A DNA stretch of 64,000 nt from NCBI RefSeq assembly GCF_023276375.1, contig NZ_JALLPK010000001.1, positions 3,847,391-3,911,390 on the forward strand, written 5' to 3'. Position 1 is the first letter of the stretch. Every line of letters begins with the position of its first letter. The notes under the pieces are model-generated. The model saw only the letters and a program-made list of their open reading frames with translations. It did no database searches and was not told where the DNA came from. This stretch comes from Halocatena marina (GTDB lineage Archaea > Halobacteriota > Halobacteria > Halobacteriales > Haloarculaceae). Position numbers and translations under genes: made by a program. Positions 55,218 through 63,236 of the stretch are shown piece after piece.

Positions 55218-56180
55218 ATGAGCGATTCGAACACGCGAATCCGAGAACGTACAGAGGAACAGGAAACAGAGGACACCGGAGAGACGGTCTCTTGTCCCGA
55301 ATGTGGTGGCAAGCTTGCCACCGATAGTGAGCACGGTGAGACGGTCTGTATTGAGTGTGGTCTCGTCGTCGAGACTGACGAGATTGACCGTGGTCCGGAG
55401 TGGCGCGCATTCGATGCCACCGAGAAAGACAAGAAATCCCGCGTCGGTGCCCCGACAACCAACATGATGCACGATAAGGGGTTGTCAACTAACATCGATT
55501 GGCGCGATAAGGACGCCTACGGTAATTCGCTCGGCTCGCGTCAGCGCGCGAAGATGCAACGTCTTCGCAAGTGGAACGAGCGCTTCCGTACCCGCGACTC
55601 TAAAGAGCGAAATCTCAAACAGGCTCTGGGCGAAATCGATCGGATGAGTTCTGCCCTCGGTCTTCCTGAAACCGTCCGTGAGACGGCGAGTGTCATTTAT
55701 CGTCGTGCACTCGATGAGAATCTATTACCCGGTCGTTCCATCGAGGGTGTTGCTACGTCCGCTGTGTACGCTGCTGCTCGGCAGGCGGGCGTTCCACGTA
55801 GCCTCGATGAGATCTCAGATGTCTCCCGAGTCGAAAAAAGCGAGATCGCTCGCACCTACCGCTACGTCGTTCGGGAACTCGGTCTGGAAGTCAAACCTGC
55901 CGACCCCGAGAGCTACGTTCCCCGGTTTGCTTCATCCCTCGATCTTTCCGATGAAGCCGAAAATCGAGCGCGCCAACTGCTTCGCAGCGCCAAAGAACAA
56001 GGCGTCCACTCCGGAAAGAGCCCCGTCGGGCTCGCCGCTGCGGCAGTTTACGCGGCTGCGCTTCTCACTAATGAAAAGACCACTCAGGCCGCTGTCAGCG
56101 AAGTTGCGGACATCTCAGAAGTTACAATCCGTAATCGGTATCACGAACTTCTGGAAGCAGAACAGGATCTTCCGGCCTGA
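55218..56180 (+). CDS. tfb: Transcription initiation factor IIB (TFB)
   Basis: 320 aa. An N-terminal zinc ribbon (CPECGGKLATDSEHG ... CIECGLVVE) is followed by the B-reader/B-linker region (RGPEWRAFDATEKDKKSRVG) and two cyclin-like repeats (about 130-220 and 230-315; SIEGVATSAVYAAARQAGVP and SPVGLAAAAVYAAALLTN). A recognition helix is near the C-terminus (ISEVTIRNRYHELL). It recruits RNA polymerase to TBP-bound promoters. Haloarchaea have several TFBs, and no number can be assigned from sequence alone. Confidence 0.95.
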   Translation: MSDSNTRIRERTEEQETEDTGETVSCPECGGKLATDSEHGETVCIECGLVVETDEIDRGPEWRAFDATEKDKKSRVGAPTTNMMHDKGLSTNIDWRDKDAYGNSLGSRQRAKMQRLRKWNERFRTRDSKERNLKQALGEIDRMSSALGLPETVRETASVIYRRALDENLLPGRSIEGVATSAVYAAARQAGVPRSLDEISDVSRVEKSEIARTYRYVVRELGLEVKPADPESYVPRFASSLDLSDEAENRARQLLRSAKEQGVHSGKSPVGLAAAAVYAAALLTNEKTTQAAVSEVADISEVTIRNRYHELLEAEQDLPA

Positions 56181-56607
56181 GCTTGCGCTCCTCCCCGTTT
56201 CTATTCTCTCTTTGCTCACGAGACTCGTCTACAGATCTTATCTGAGTTCATCATCGACCGATAGTCGTGACTGTTGCTGTTTTCAGTGCTCATATTTTAC
56301 AACGATTCACAGCATCCGATGGATACCGTTCCACTTCGCCAAATTAATGATTATGAGATAACACTATTGGGCCGATAAGCGGATTCTCCGAGAATCTTAG
56401 TTTGGATTGACATGATATTTTCAACCAGAATAATTCGTGTATTGTGGATAAAATCGCTCTTTAACCCATCTCTCGGCGGTGCCAAATAATCCATCATTTT
56501 TATATAACAACATAAACTGGTAAAATGATGTACTAGTATAAAACATCACAACAAAAAGCATTTTTACCCTGACGCCAGACGGTACGGTTGGGTGAAACCA
56601 TACGAAA
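56181..56607. other. AT-rich gap, 427 bp, promoter for the Tat protein gene
   Basis: Strongly AT-rich from 56390 to 56560, with TATA-like elements TTTTATATAA at about 56498 and AGTATAAAAC at about 56536. The latter is about 65 bp before the ATG at 56608, implying a leadered transcript. I see no gene. Confidence 0.5.
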
Positions 56608-57177
56608 ATGGTCGATAAAATGCAACCAAATGATGAATCACGGCGAACGTTTCTGAAATCGATCGGCGTGACGGGGGCTGCAACGGCAGGTCTCGGTACG
56701 CTTAGCGAATCTGCTGCTGCAAAATCCACATCAACTACCACTCAAAACGCAATGAAGAAGATCAATCTCAACGCTGACGACATCGTCCCGGCAAACAAAC
56801 TCCTCTCGATCTCTCTCGTCGACTTCGCAACCGAGCGAGTCGAGAGTATGGACGTTCTGGTTGACGGAACGCCGATCAACAACGTCCAGGCTGTCGGTGC
56901 CAACACGCTTGTCCTCAGCGTCTTCGATCTCCTGACGAACCTTAATCTCCAATCTCAAGACTCCGTTGAGGTCAAGTGCCAAGGAAAAACCAAGAAGGGC
57001 ACGAAATTTGTCGGCACCGACACGCTCAGCGTTGTCGACCCGACCAACATTCTCGGCGGCGTGACTGAGACTGTCTCCGACACCGTCGGCGGCCCAACCG
57101 AAACGGTCACCGGTACCGTCGATTCGCTCGGAGTCCTCAGCGAGACGTCGAGCACGAAGAAACAGCAGATGTACTAA
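56608..57177 (+). CDS. Tat-exported protein of unknown function
   Basis: 189 aa. The Tat signal is SRRTFLKSIGVTGAATAGLG, then a cut after AAA. The mature chain has a strand-rich middle (LLSISLVDFATERVESMDVL) and a C-terminal Gly/Thr/Val repeat (GGVTETVSDTVGGPTETVTG). It lacks cysteines except CQGK. I do not recognise the family. It stands alone, convergent with rpl15e. The hydrophilic end with Lys is unusual for a haloarchaeal export. Confidence 0.75.
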   Translation: MVDKMQPNDESRRTFLKSIGVTGAATAGLGTLSESAAAKSTSTTTQNAMKKINLNADDIVPANKLLSISLVDFATERVESMDVLVDGTPINNVQAVGANTLVLSVFDLLTNLNLQSQDSVEVKCQGKTKKGTKFVGTDTLSVVDPTNILGGVTETVSDTVGGPTETVTGTVDSLGVLSETSSTKKQQMY

Positions 57178-57369
57178 CGGGTGGAGCACGACGCTAACCC
57201 CGATTGGTATCTAGAAATCTCGTGTTTTTACTGTAAGTGAGAACGTAAGATTAGTTTGGCTTGTAGTGTCATCTCTCTTGGATCGGTGGTATAGCTCTCG
57301 AACAATACGTAGCTATACGCAAACACCAAAATCAGAAATACCGATCCACGAAGGTCGTTGTGCTGTGGA

Positions 57370-57960
57370 TTATTTCCCGCGACCGTCGTTACTTCGGATA
57401 CTTGGTCGGGTCTTCTCTGCGCCTTTCCCGCGTGTGCCAAGTCCTCGTCCGCGTTTGCCGGCGCCAGTCGCGCCATGGAAGGCGCGACCTTTTTGCGTCT
57501 CATCACAGATCCAATTGAGATCGTCGTCGTTCTGGATTGCGCCGTGCTCGGGATCAATCAAGATGATCTCGAACCATTTCTGCGATCCATCCTCACCAAC
57601 CCAATACGAGTTGAGCGTTCGCAGGTTGCGGTATTTGCGCTGAGCGCGCTCTTCGGAAATTCGCTGAAGATTCTTCCGGCGTGTGATTGGGTTGACGCCC
57701 TGTCGCTTCGAGCGTCGCCCGGCTGTGAATCGCTGCTTGCGAGCGCCGCCTTTGCGGACACTCACGCGCACGACAACAATGCCCTGCTTTGCCTTGTATC
57801 CGAGCGCGCGCGCCTTATCGAGACGCGTTGGACGCTCGATACGCTCAATCGCGCCCTGCTTGCGCCAGTCCTGCTGGCGCTGCCACTGCAACTCGGCTAA
57901 TTTCCCTTCTTTTGGGGACTGCCATGCCTCTCGGATGTGTGAGTAAAAACTCCGTGCCAT
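57370..57960 (-). CDS. rpl15e: 50S ribosomal protein L15e
   Basis: 196 aa, basic relative to its neighbours. The start MARSFYSHIREAWQSPKEGK and the segments RLDKARALGYKAKQGIVVVR and RRSKRQGVNPITRRKNLQRI are diagnostic. The C-terminus RGLGTRGKGAEKTRPSIRSN is a rRNA-binding tail. It is a core ribosomal gene, monocistronic here. Confidence 0.96.
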   Translation of the reverse strand: MARSFYSHIREAWQSPKEGKLAELQWQRQQDWRKQGAIERIERPTRLDKARALGYKAKQGIVVVRVSVRKGGARKQRFTAGRRSKRQGVNPITRRKNLQRISEERAQRKYRNLRTLNSYWVGEDGSQKWFEIILIDPEHGAIQNDDDLNWICDETQKGRAFHGATGAGKRGRGLGTRGKGAEKTRPSIRSNDGRGK

Positions 57961-58212
57961 ATGCGTTCACCGACGGGCTGCGTGGTTCAACCGATTCCGG
58001 TCACATTCCAACCTGCCATAGCAGGTGCCCGCTGGTGCCCGTCACGACCAACGAGATACACGGTATTCTGCTGTTGCGTACTTAGGGGCTTCGAAGCACC
58101 GTTGGCCGTGCGATCGGTTCGCGTGTCTATGTCGTTTCTAAAAAATATAATCCATGCTACAAAAATTTATTTTAGAGAACGTTTTAGCAGGTACAACGGT
58201 AAGAATACTACT

Positions 58213-59091
58213 ATGAGTCGAGCGGACATTCAGGAGTGTGATGAGTGTGTCTCACCCGCGGAGGCATTTTCGATCATCGGGAACGAGACTCGTCTTTCGA
58301 TTCTCGAAGCGTTGTGGGCCGTCGAGAACCGGCCAGTACGATTCTCACGTCTCCGCAAGCAGGTCGGGATGCGAGACAGTGCTCAGTTCAACTATCATCT
58401 TGACAAACTGATTGGGCAGTTCGTCGTTCGGTCTGAGAAAGGCTACGATCTACGAAATGCCGGTGAACGGGTTGTAGAAGCTGTGCTTGCAGGGTCGTTC
58501 AACGAACATCCACGTGTGGAGCCATTCACCATTGACTCGCCGTGTACCCGCTGTGACGCACCGCTGCGCGTCTATTACGAGGACGAGCAACTGACGGTCG
58601 AATGTCCAGAATGCGATCGAGGCCACGGAACGTACACCTTCCCACCGGGTGGCTTACACGATCGCTCTCACGATGAGCTTCTGACTGCGTTCGATCAGCG
58701 TGTACGGCACCTTCACTGTCTCGCTGCCGATGGCGTCTGTCCGGCGTGTAGTGGTCGGATGCGGACGACCATCGTTCGTGAAGACGAGTGCTGTCTCGGT
58801 GTCGATCTCCGCGCTGATCACGTCTGTGAACAGTGTAACCATAATCTCTGCTCGGCGATTGGCTTGAGCCTGCTCGATCACTCTGCTGTCGTTGCGTTCC
58901 ACAAAGAGCACGATATTGACCTCAACAGTACACCGTACTGGAACTTTGAGTGGTGTGTGAGCGACGATCAAACGACCGTCCTCTCTGAGGATCCGTGGCG
59001 GTTGCGCGTCGATATCCCGCTTGACGCACAGACTCTCTCAGTCGTTCTTGATGGTGATTTAACGGTTATCGAGACAGAACACAGGCACTGA
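58213..59091 (+). CDS. Winged-helix regulator with zinc-ribbon C-terminal domain
   Basis: 292 aa from the ATG at 58213 (MSRADIQECDECVSPAEAFS); the frame upstream is not family-like. Residues 15-95 form an ArsR-like winged helix (SIIGNETRLSILEALWAVEN, SAQFNYHLDKLIGQFVVRSE). The C-terminal 190 residues have several CxxC pairs (CTRCDAPLRVYY, CPECDRGHGTY, CPACSGRMRTT, CEQCNHNLCS) for two zinc ribbons. This is a common haloarchaeal layout; DNA targets and signal are unknown. TATA-like TTTATTTTAG lies at about 58167. Confidence 0.85.
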   Translation: MSRADIQECDECVSPAEAFSIIGNETRLSILEALWAVENRPVRFSRLRKQVGMRDSAQFNYHLDKLIGQFVVRSEKGYDLRNAGERVVEAVLAGSFNEHPRVEPFTIDSPCTRCDAPLRVYYEDEQLTVECPECDRGHGTYTFPPGGLHDRSHDELLTAFDQRVRHLHCLAADGVCPACSGRMRTTIVREDECCLGVDLRADHVCEQCNHNLCSAIGLSLLDHSAVVAFHKEHDIDLNSTPYWNFEWCVSDDQTTVLSEDPWRLRVDIPLDAQTLSVVLDGDLTVIETEHRH

Positions 59092-59172
59092 CGATCGATT
59101 ATACTGGCCAAACAATCGAAATCCGATGTTCTTATATTTTCCTGAACATTTCCTCAGATAGGTGATGTGTGA

Positions 59173-59310
59173 ATGAAGATATGGTGTCCCGAGTGCGACT
59201 GGTCCGGGGAACGGGACATTTTGGATGAGGTAGAAGGGTACGGTCGTCCGTGTGGCTGTCCGTCCTGTGGCTACGTGTTTCCGGTGCTGGAGCAAGCCGG
59301 GACGAATTGA
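59173..59310 (+). CDS. Small zinc-ribbon protein, 45 aa
   Basis: ATG at 59173, starting MKIWCPECDWSGERD, with the second pair in CGCPSCGYVFPV. Two CxxC pairs about 20 residues apart form a complete zinc ribbon. It begins 81 bp after the winged-helix gene stop. Many such micro-proteins (often called mu-proteins) occur in haloarchaea; function unknown. Confidence 0.7.
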   Translation: MKIWCPECDWSGERDILDEVEGYGRPCGCPSCGYVFPVLEQAGTN

Positions 59311-59321
59311 ACCACCGCTAT

Positions 59322-61556
59322 TCAGTAGGGTCGCTCTCGAATTTCGAATCGTGCTCCGCCACTCGTTCCTTCGGTAACATCGATCGACCATTCGTGTGCC
59401 TGAACGATTACGAGTACGATGACAAGTCCAAGTCCGGTACCGTTGGCGTCAGTCGAGTATCCACGCTCGAACACTCGTTCTCGGTCCTCAGGTGGGATTC
59501 CCGGTCCGTCGTCCTCGATATAGAATCCGTTTTCATCGAGCATCCCGACCGTAACTGTGACGTCGTCTCCACCGTGCTCAATCGCATTCCGGAACAGGTT
59601 TTCGAACAGTTCTTGCAAACGTTGCTCGTCCGCGTCGATTACGGTAAGAGTGCCATCGACAGCGAGCTCTGCGGAACCAGTTCTGGATATGTCCCACGCA
59701 TCATGAACAATCTCGTCGATTGCGGTCGGAGTCGGCGTTCTAACGACCTTCCCCCGTCGTGCTAACGTCAGCACGTTCTTGGTGAGTGTTTCCATTCGTT
59801 CCAGTGCATCCTCAATGTCGTCGAGATGGTGTGTGTCGTACTCTTCTCTAATAATGCTCAGTCTTCCAGACGCAATACTCAGCGGTTGCCGGAGGTCGTG
59901 TGAAACGACACTAGCGAACTCTTCTAACTGCTCGTTCTGTCGTTCGAGCTCATACTCGCGCCGCTTTCGGTCCGTGATATCACGGTAGATTGCGTATCCT
60001 TGTACTGGTTCTTCACCAACCGAAATCGGCGCATTAGAGAGCCGAAAGTCTCGAAGACCATCATTCGTCATTCGACAAACTTCGATTTCGAGTCGATCTC
60101 CGTCGATGACACGTTCGTTGAGCGATTTCGCTTCATTACTCCTGCCCAGAGGAAGGATAAGAGCATCGAGTGATTCTCCGAGAATATCTTCTTCGGAGTG
60201 GCCAAACATCTCCTCAAACGCTGGATTAACCGCCTCGACATGTGGGGAGCCGTCTCTTATGATGTATTGAATTGTTGGTTCAGAGATATTTTCGAAGAGA
60301 GCAGCGAACTGATCGCGCTCAGTCCGGAGTAGCTCTTCGAGGTCTTTTTGCTTCGTGATATCTCGGACGACGCCAACCGTTCCATTGAACTCGCCAACGT
60401 GGGTTAATGGTGTAATATTCGTTCGACACGGGACGATCGTTCCGTCGGAATCCTTGATTGTGATCTCGTATGAATCACTCGCCCGGTCTTGTGACGTATC
60501 GGCGAGTAGTTTCCGGATACGCGCTTGTCCTTCACTGATCTCATCATCGTCAAGAATGATTGAGACGTGCTCGTCGAGAAGTTTCTCGCGGTCGTATCCT
60601 GTCAGATGGAGCCCCGTCTCGTTGATGAATGTGAATTGGCCGTCGGGATCGAGCGCGTATACGATATCACCGGCGGTGTTCACCATCTGCTCATATCGTT
60701 TGAACTCTTCTTCTTGCTGTTTGCGAGCCGTCACGTCCATCAACAGCCCAAATACTGATGGATTTCCCTTGGCGTCAATACGATCGCTGTGTATTTCGAC
60801 GTGGATAACACTTCCATCTTTTCGAACACCACGGAATGTATACTGAAGCTCGTCGATGAAGTTCCACTCTCGACGTTGAAGATGACGGATGAGTGATGCA
60901 CGGTCTTTCTCGTGAACGATGTCAGGAACCGTGACTTCTGAACGCAGTTCTTCGCACGTATACCCGAAAATCGCTGCCAGCTCTTCGTTAACGTATTCGA
61001 ATGATAGGTTCTGTATGAGAAACACGCCAATGAGATTCGACTCGGCAAACCGATGGAGATTGATGTATTCCATCGGAGATAACTGATCCATTGTTGGGAG
61101 CGAAGCGCCGTGTGCACGCCGACGGGCAGTGTGATCGATCGTTTGTGGCGGTGTGCTTGATTGATCGATTGCGGTTAGCTCTCGGATTCGGTCGACGACT
61201 TTGATGTAGCACTCTTCCCCTGATGTCTTTTTAATGTACTCAGAAACACCAGCAGTAATCGCTCGACTGAGAAGCTCTTCGGTCCCTTTGTCGGTAAACA
61301 GAATGAACGGGAGATCGGGATGGTCGTAATCACGTCGAACTCGTTGGAGCGTATCGATACCATCGATTCCAGTGGGACCATGGTCACAGACGATACAGTC
61401 AACCGGCTCTCCAGACGTGAGGTACGAGAGTGCCTCGTCGGTACTTGTTGCTGTGATCGTAGTGATCGATCCGTCTGCGCGTTCGAGGGACTGCGCTGTT
61501 CTTTCCGCGCCGCTGGAAGTATCATCGACTACGAGGACACGGACCGACTCGTCCAT
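59322..61556 (-). CDS. Hybrid receiver-PAS-PAS-PAS histidine kinase
   Basis: 744 aa from the ATG at 61556 (MDESVRVLVVDDTSSGAERT). The N-terminal receiver domain (8-120) has VVDD and the phosphoacceptor Asp in VDCIVCDHGPTGIDG. Three PAS domains follow at about 160-285, 290-410 and 415-535 (NPAFEEMFGHSEEDILGESL). HisKA has its His in ASVVSHDLRQPLSIASGR (about residue 560), and the ATPase has N, G1 and G2 boxes (LFRNAIEHGGDDVT, IEDDGPGIPPEDRE, GTGLGLVIV). It is soluble, with no membrane helix, so it senses a cytoplasmic signal. Haloarchaeal genomes have dozens of such kinases. No response regulator is adjacent. Confidence 0.9.
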   Translation of the reverse strand: MDESVRVLVVDDTSSGAERTAQSLERADGSITTITATSTDEALSYLTSGEPVDCIVCDHGPTGIDGIDTLQRVRRDYDHPDLPFILFTDKGTEELLSRAITAGVSEYIKKTSGEECYIKVVDRIRELTAIDQSSTPPQTIDHTARRRAHGASLPTMDQLSPMEYINLHRFAESNLIGVFLIQNLSFEYVNEELAAIFGYTCEELRSEVTVPDIVHEKDRASLIRHLQRREWNFIDELQYTFRGVRKDGSVIHVEIHSDRIDAKGNPSVFGLLMDVTARKQQEEEFKRYEQMVNTAGDIVYALDPDGQFTFINETGLHLTGYDREKLLDEHVSIILDDDEISEGQARIRKLLADTSQDRASDSYEITIKDSDGTIVPCRTNITPLTHVGEFNGTVGVVRDITKQKDLEELLRTERDQFAALFENISEPTIQYIIRDGSPHVEAVNPAFEEMFGHSEEDILGESLDALILPLGRSNEAKSLNERVIDGDRLEIEVCRMTNDGLRDFRLSNAPISVGEEPVQGYAIYRDITDRKRREYELERQNEQLEEFASVVSHDLRQPLSIASGRLSIIREEYDTHHLDDIEDALERMETLTKNVLTLARRGKVVRTPTPTAIDEIVHDAWDISRTGSAELAVDGTLTVIDADEQRLQELFENLFRNAIEHGGDDVTVTVGMLDENGFYIEDDGPGIPPEDRERVFERGYSTDANGTGLGLVIVLVIVQAHEWSIDVTEGTSGGARFEIRERPY

Positions 61557-61802
61557 TGCTGTCGTGATAGGACAACGCACGAAAAATACCCTTCGAGATG
61601 AGATCGGTGGTCAATCAGACTTATTTGACGGTCATATCAGACGATACTATCGTGAGACACCGCTAGACGCTCTCTGAATGAGCATTCATCAGTACGAAGG
61701 ATCTCTGTAGTAGTGTCAGTAATGGAAACGGATGTTTTAGCTGCAGGGGGTGTCGGATCACAGAATCTAAAAAGCAGTCATCAAATTGACGCTACTGCAG
61801 GA

Positions 61803-62171
61803 TCAACTGAAGAGTTCTCGGAGCTGGTGGTACGTTGGCTCTTGGCCAGCAAACAGCACGAGGGCCTCGTTCGCTGGAGCGTAGAGCGTCATCTTCGTTC
61901 CTTTTTCTGAATATCCGACCCCTGCCGGCTCAATAAGTCCTGCCGCTTCAAGTTTTTCGAGGTGATAATGAACATTCTGTATAGACGTCTCAACTTCGTC
62001 TCGGATATCACTGGGTGTTGCTGGGTACTCGTAGATGATAGAGAGCACCGCTCGGGTTGTGGATGCTGTTAACGTTTTAAATGCCTTGTCAGCCGCATCG
62101 CTATCGAGATTAAACAGACGTGGCTCGTTGGGAGATACTTGCACCTCCTCCCGTAACGGTAGTAGACTCAT
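61803..62171 (-). CDS. Winged-helix regulator, short form
   Basis: 122 aa from the ATG at 62171 (MSLLPLREEVQVSPNEPRLF). The winged helix lies at about 30-85 (LTASTTRAVLSIIYEYPATP, TSIQNVHYHLEKLEAAGLIE), followed by the wing YSEKGTKMTLYAPANEALVLF. In related haloarchaeal proteins this ArsR-like head often continues into membrane helices, whereas here it stops soon after FAGQEPTYHQLRELFS. It is therefore either a genuinely short form or a 3'-truncated gene. The next 200 bp downstream show no obvious continuation. Confidence 0.75.
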   Translation of the reverse strand: MSLLPLREEVQVSPNEPRLFNLDSDAADKAFKTLTASTTRAVLSIIYEYPATPSDIRDEVETSIQNVHYHLEKLEAAGLIEPAGVGYSEKGTKMTLYAPANEALVLFAGQEPTYHQLRELFS

Positions 62172-62313
62172 GGGACTCTGTCTTTCACGCCATTTTAATT
62201 TGGTATACTGGTGCATCAACTCATTGTTTAACACATGGGTGTCATTGATAAATGACTGTTACATACTGACGTTACTCGGCGTTTGTCGCTCTTTCAGGAG
62301 TTAACTACAGATT

Positions 62314-62694
62314 TCAAGAAGAATTAAAATCCGAAGACATCTTCGGACTTTGAGTGTGAATAGTCCACATTTCGTGGCTGTTTTTCTTCTCCGGGAGCGG
62401 GACTCTCACTCGTTGCATGAACTCGACAACGTTCATCTTTTTATAACATTTATAACAGATGGTTTGGTCAGAGAACACATCGAGATCAGCTTTCTGTCGG
62501 TAGTCTTTATCGATCTCTCCACAGTTCTCACAGAAGATGATCTGTGAGTCTGCTTGCCGAATGATTCGCCATCGTACCCCCGTGATGGTTGTTTCGCTTG
62601 TTCGACCATCTTTTAGAAAAACTTTCAGATGCACATCGTGTGTGCTTCCATCACCTCTTTCTGAATCTATCTCCTGTCCCCTCATTGAATTCAC
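62314..62694 (-). CDS. Zinc-ribbon protein, 126 aa, coupled to upstream micro-protein
   Basis: GTG start at 62692-62694, overlapping the TGA of the upstream small gene (GTGA), which fixes the start. An N-terminal beta part (HDVHLKVFLKDGRTSETTIT, WRIIRQADSQIIFC) is followed by a zinc ribbon with CENCGEID and CYKCYKKMN. The C-terminus is not conserved-looking. I recognise no family. A nucleic-acid-binding role is plausible from the zinc ribbon. Confidence 0.6.
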   Translation of the reverse strand: MNSMRGQEIDSERGDGSTHDVHLKVFLKDGRTSETTITGVRWRIIRQADSQIIFCENCGEIDKDYRQKADLDVFSDQTICYKCYKKMNVVEFMQRVRVPLPEKKNSHEMWTIHTQSPKMSSDFNSS

Positions 62695-62801
62695 ATGTGT
62701 TTGTCATCAATAAAACCGCAGTCATTACATCGGAACTTGTCGTCTTGTCCGATTGCTGTGACCAAATCTGCCCCTCCACACCGGGGGCATTTGGACCGCA
62801 T
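62691..62801 (-). CDS. Zinc-ribbon micro-protein, 36 aa
   Basis: ATG at 62799-62801 (MRSKCPRCGGADLVTAIGQD), second pair FRCNDCGFID; an ATG two codons upstream is an alternative. It has two complete CxxC pairs. It overlaps the next gene by 4 bases (GTGA), so the two are translated together. Confidence 0.6.
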   Translation of the reverse strand: MRSKCPRCGGADLVTAIGQDDKFRCNDCGFIDDKHM

Positions 62802-62807
62802 GACCAT

Positions 62808-63236
62808 GTTTGTTATTCATTACCTACAAGGATAAAAACCTACTCCTTACTGACAATCATGCCTCACTAGATTATTATCCGAATAGTTCCGCATAACCCG
62901 ATCTCCTCCGATTCAATCGACTACCCACCCAATACGATTTCAATTATAGTTACATATATGATGGTTCTGGGCCGACTTTGATTCATATCAGGTAATAATA
63001 TAGTAATTACTGCATTCGATGTATATCATATCTGCAAAGTTCGACAGCTATCATATATGTCGGATAAATGACTAACAATGTCTCCCTCGCCGTCTCGTGG
63101 TAGAATCACTCGGATATTTCTCACCGCCCGGTTTCTCGTTGTCTTTGCATTCGTCAGCGCTAGAGGTGTGGGATACTCAGTGCCAGCCACGACCGGCGTA
63201 TATATCCGCTTTGCTCGTGGACAGTCGAGCACGGAT
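62808..63236. other. AT-rich intergenic region, 429 bp
   Basis: AT-rich to about 63070, then average composition. A 68-codon minus-strand frame at 63026-63232 has an Arg-rich random look and is not accepted. No RNA gene pattern was recognised. It should carry the promoters for the divergent zinc-ribbon pair and the beta-propeller gene. Confidence 0.45.

Noticed and set aside
63026-63232. 68-codon minus-strand frame
   Set aside because: Random-looking Arg/Ile-rich sequence in the promoter region of the beta-propeller gene; no motif.
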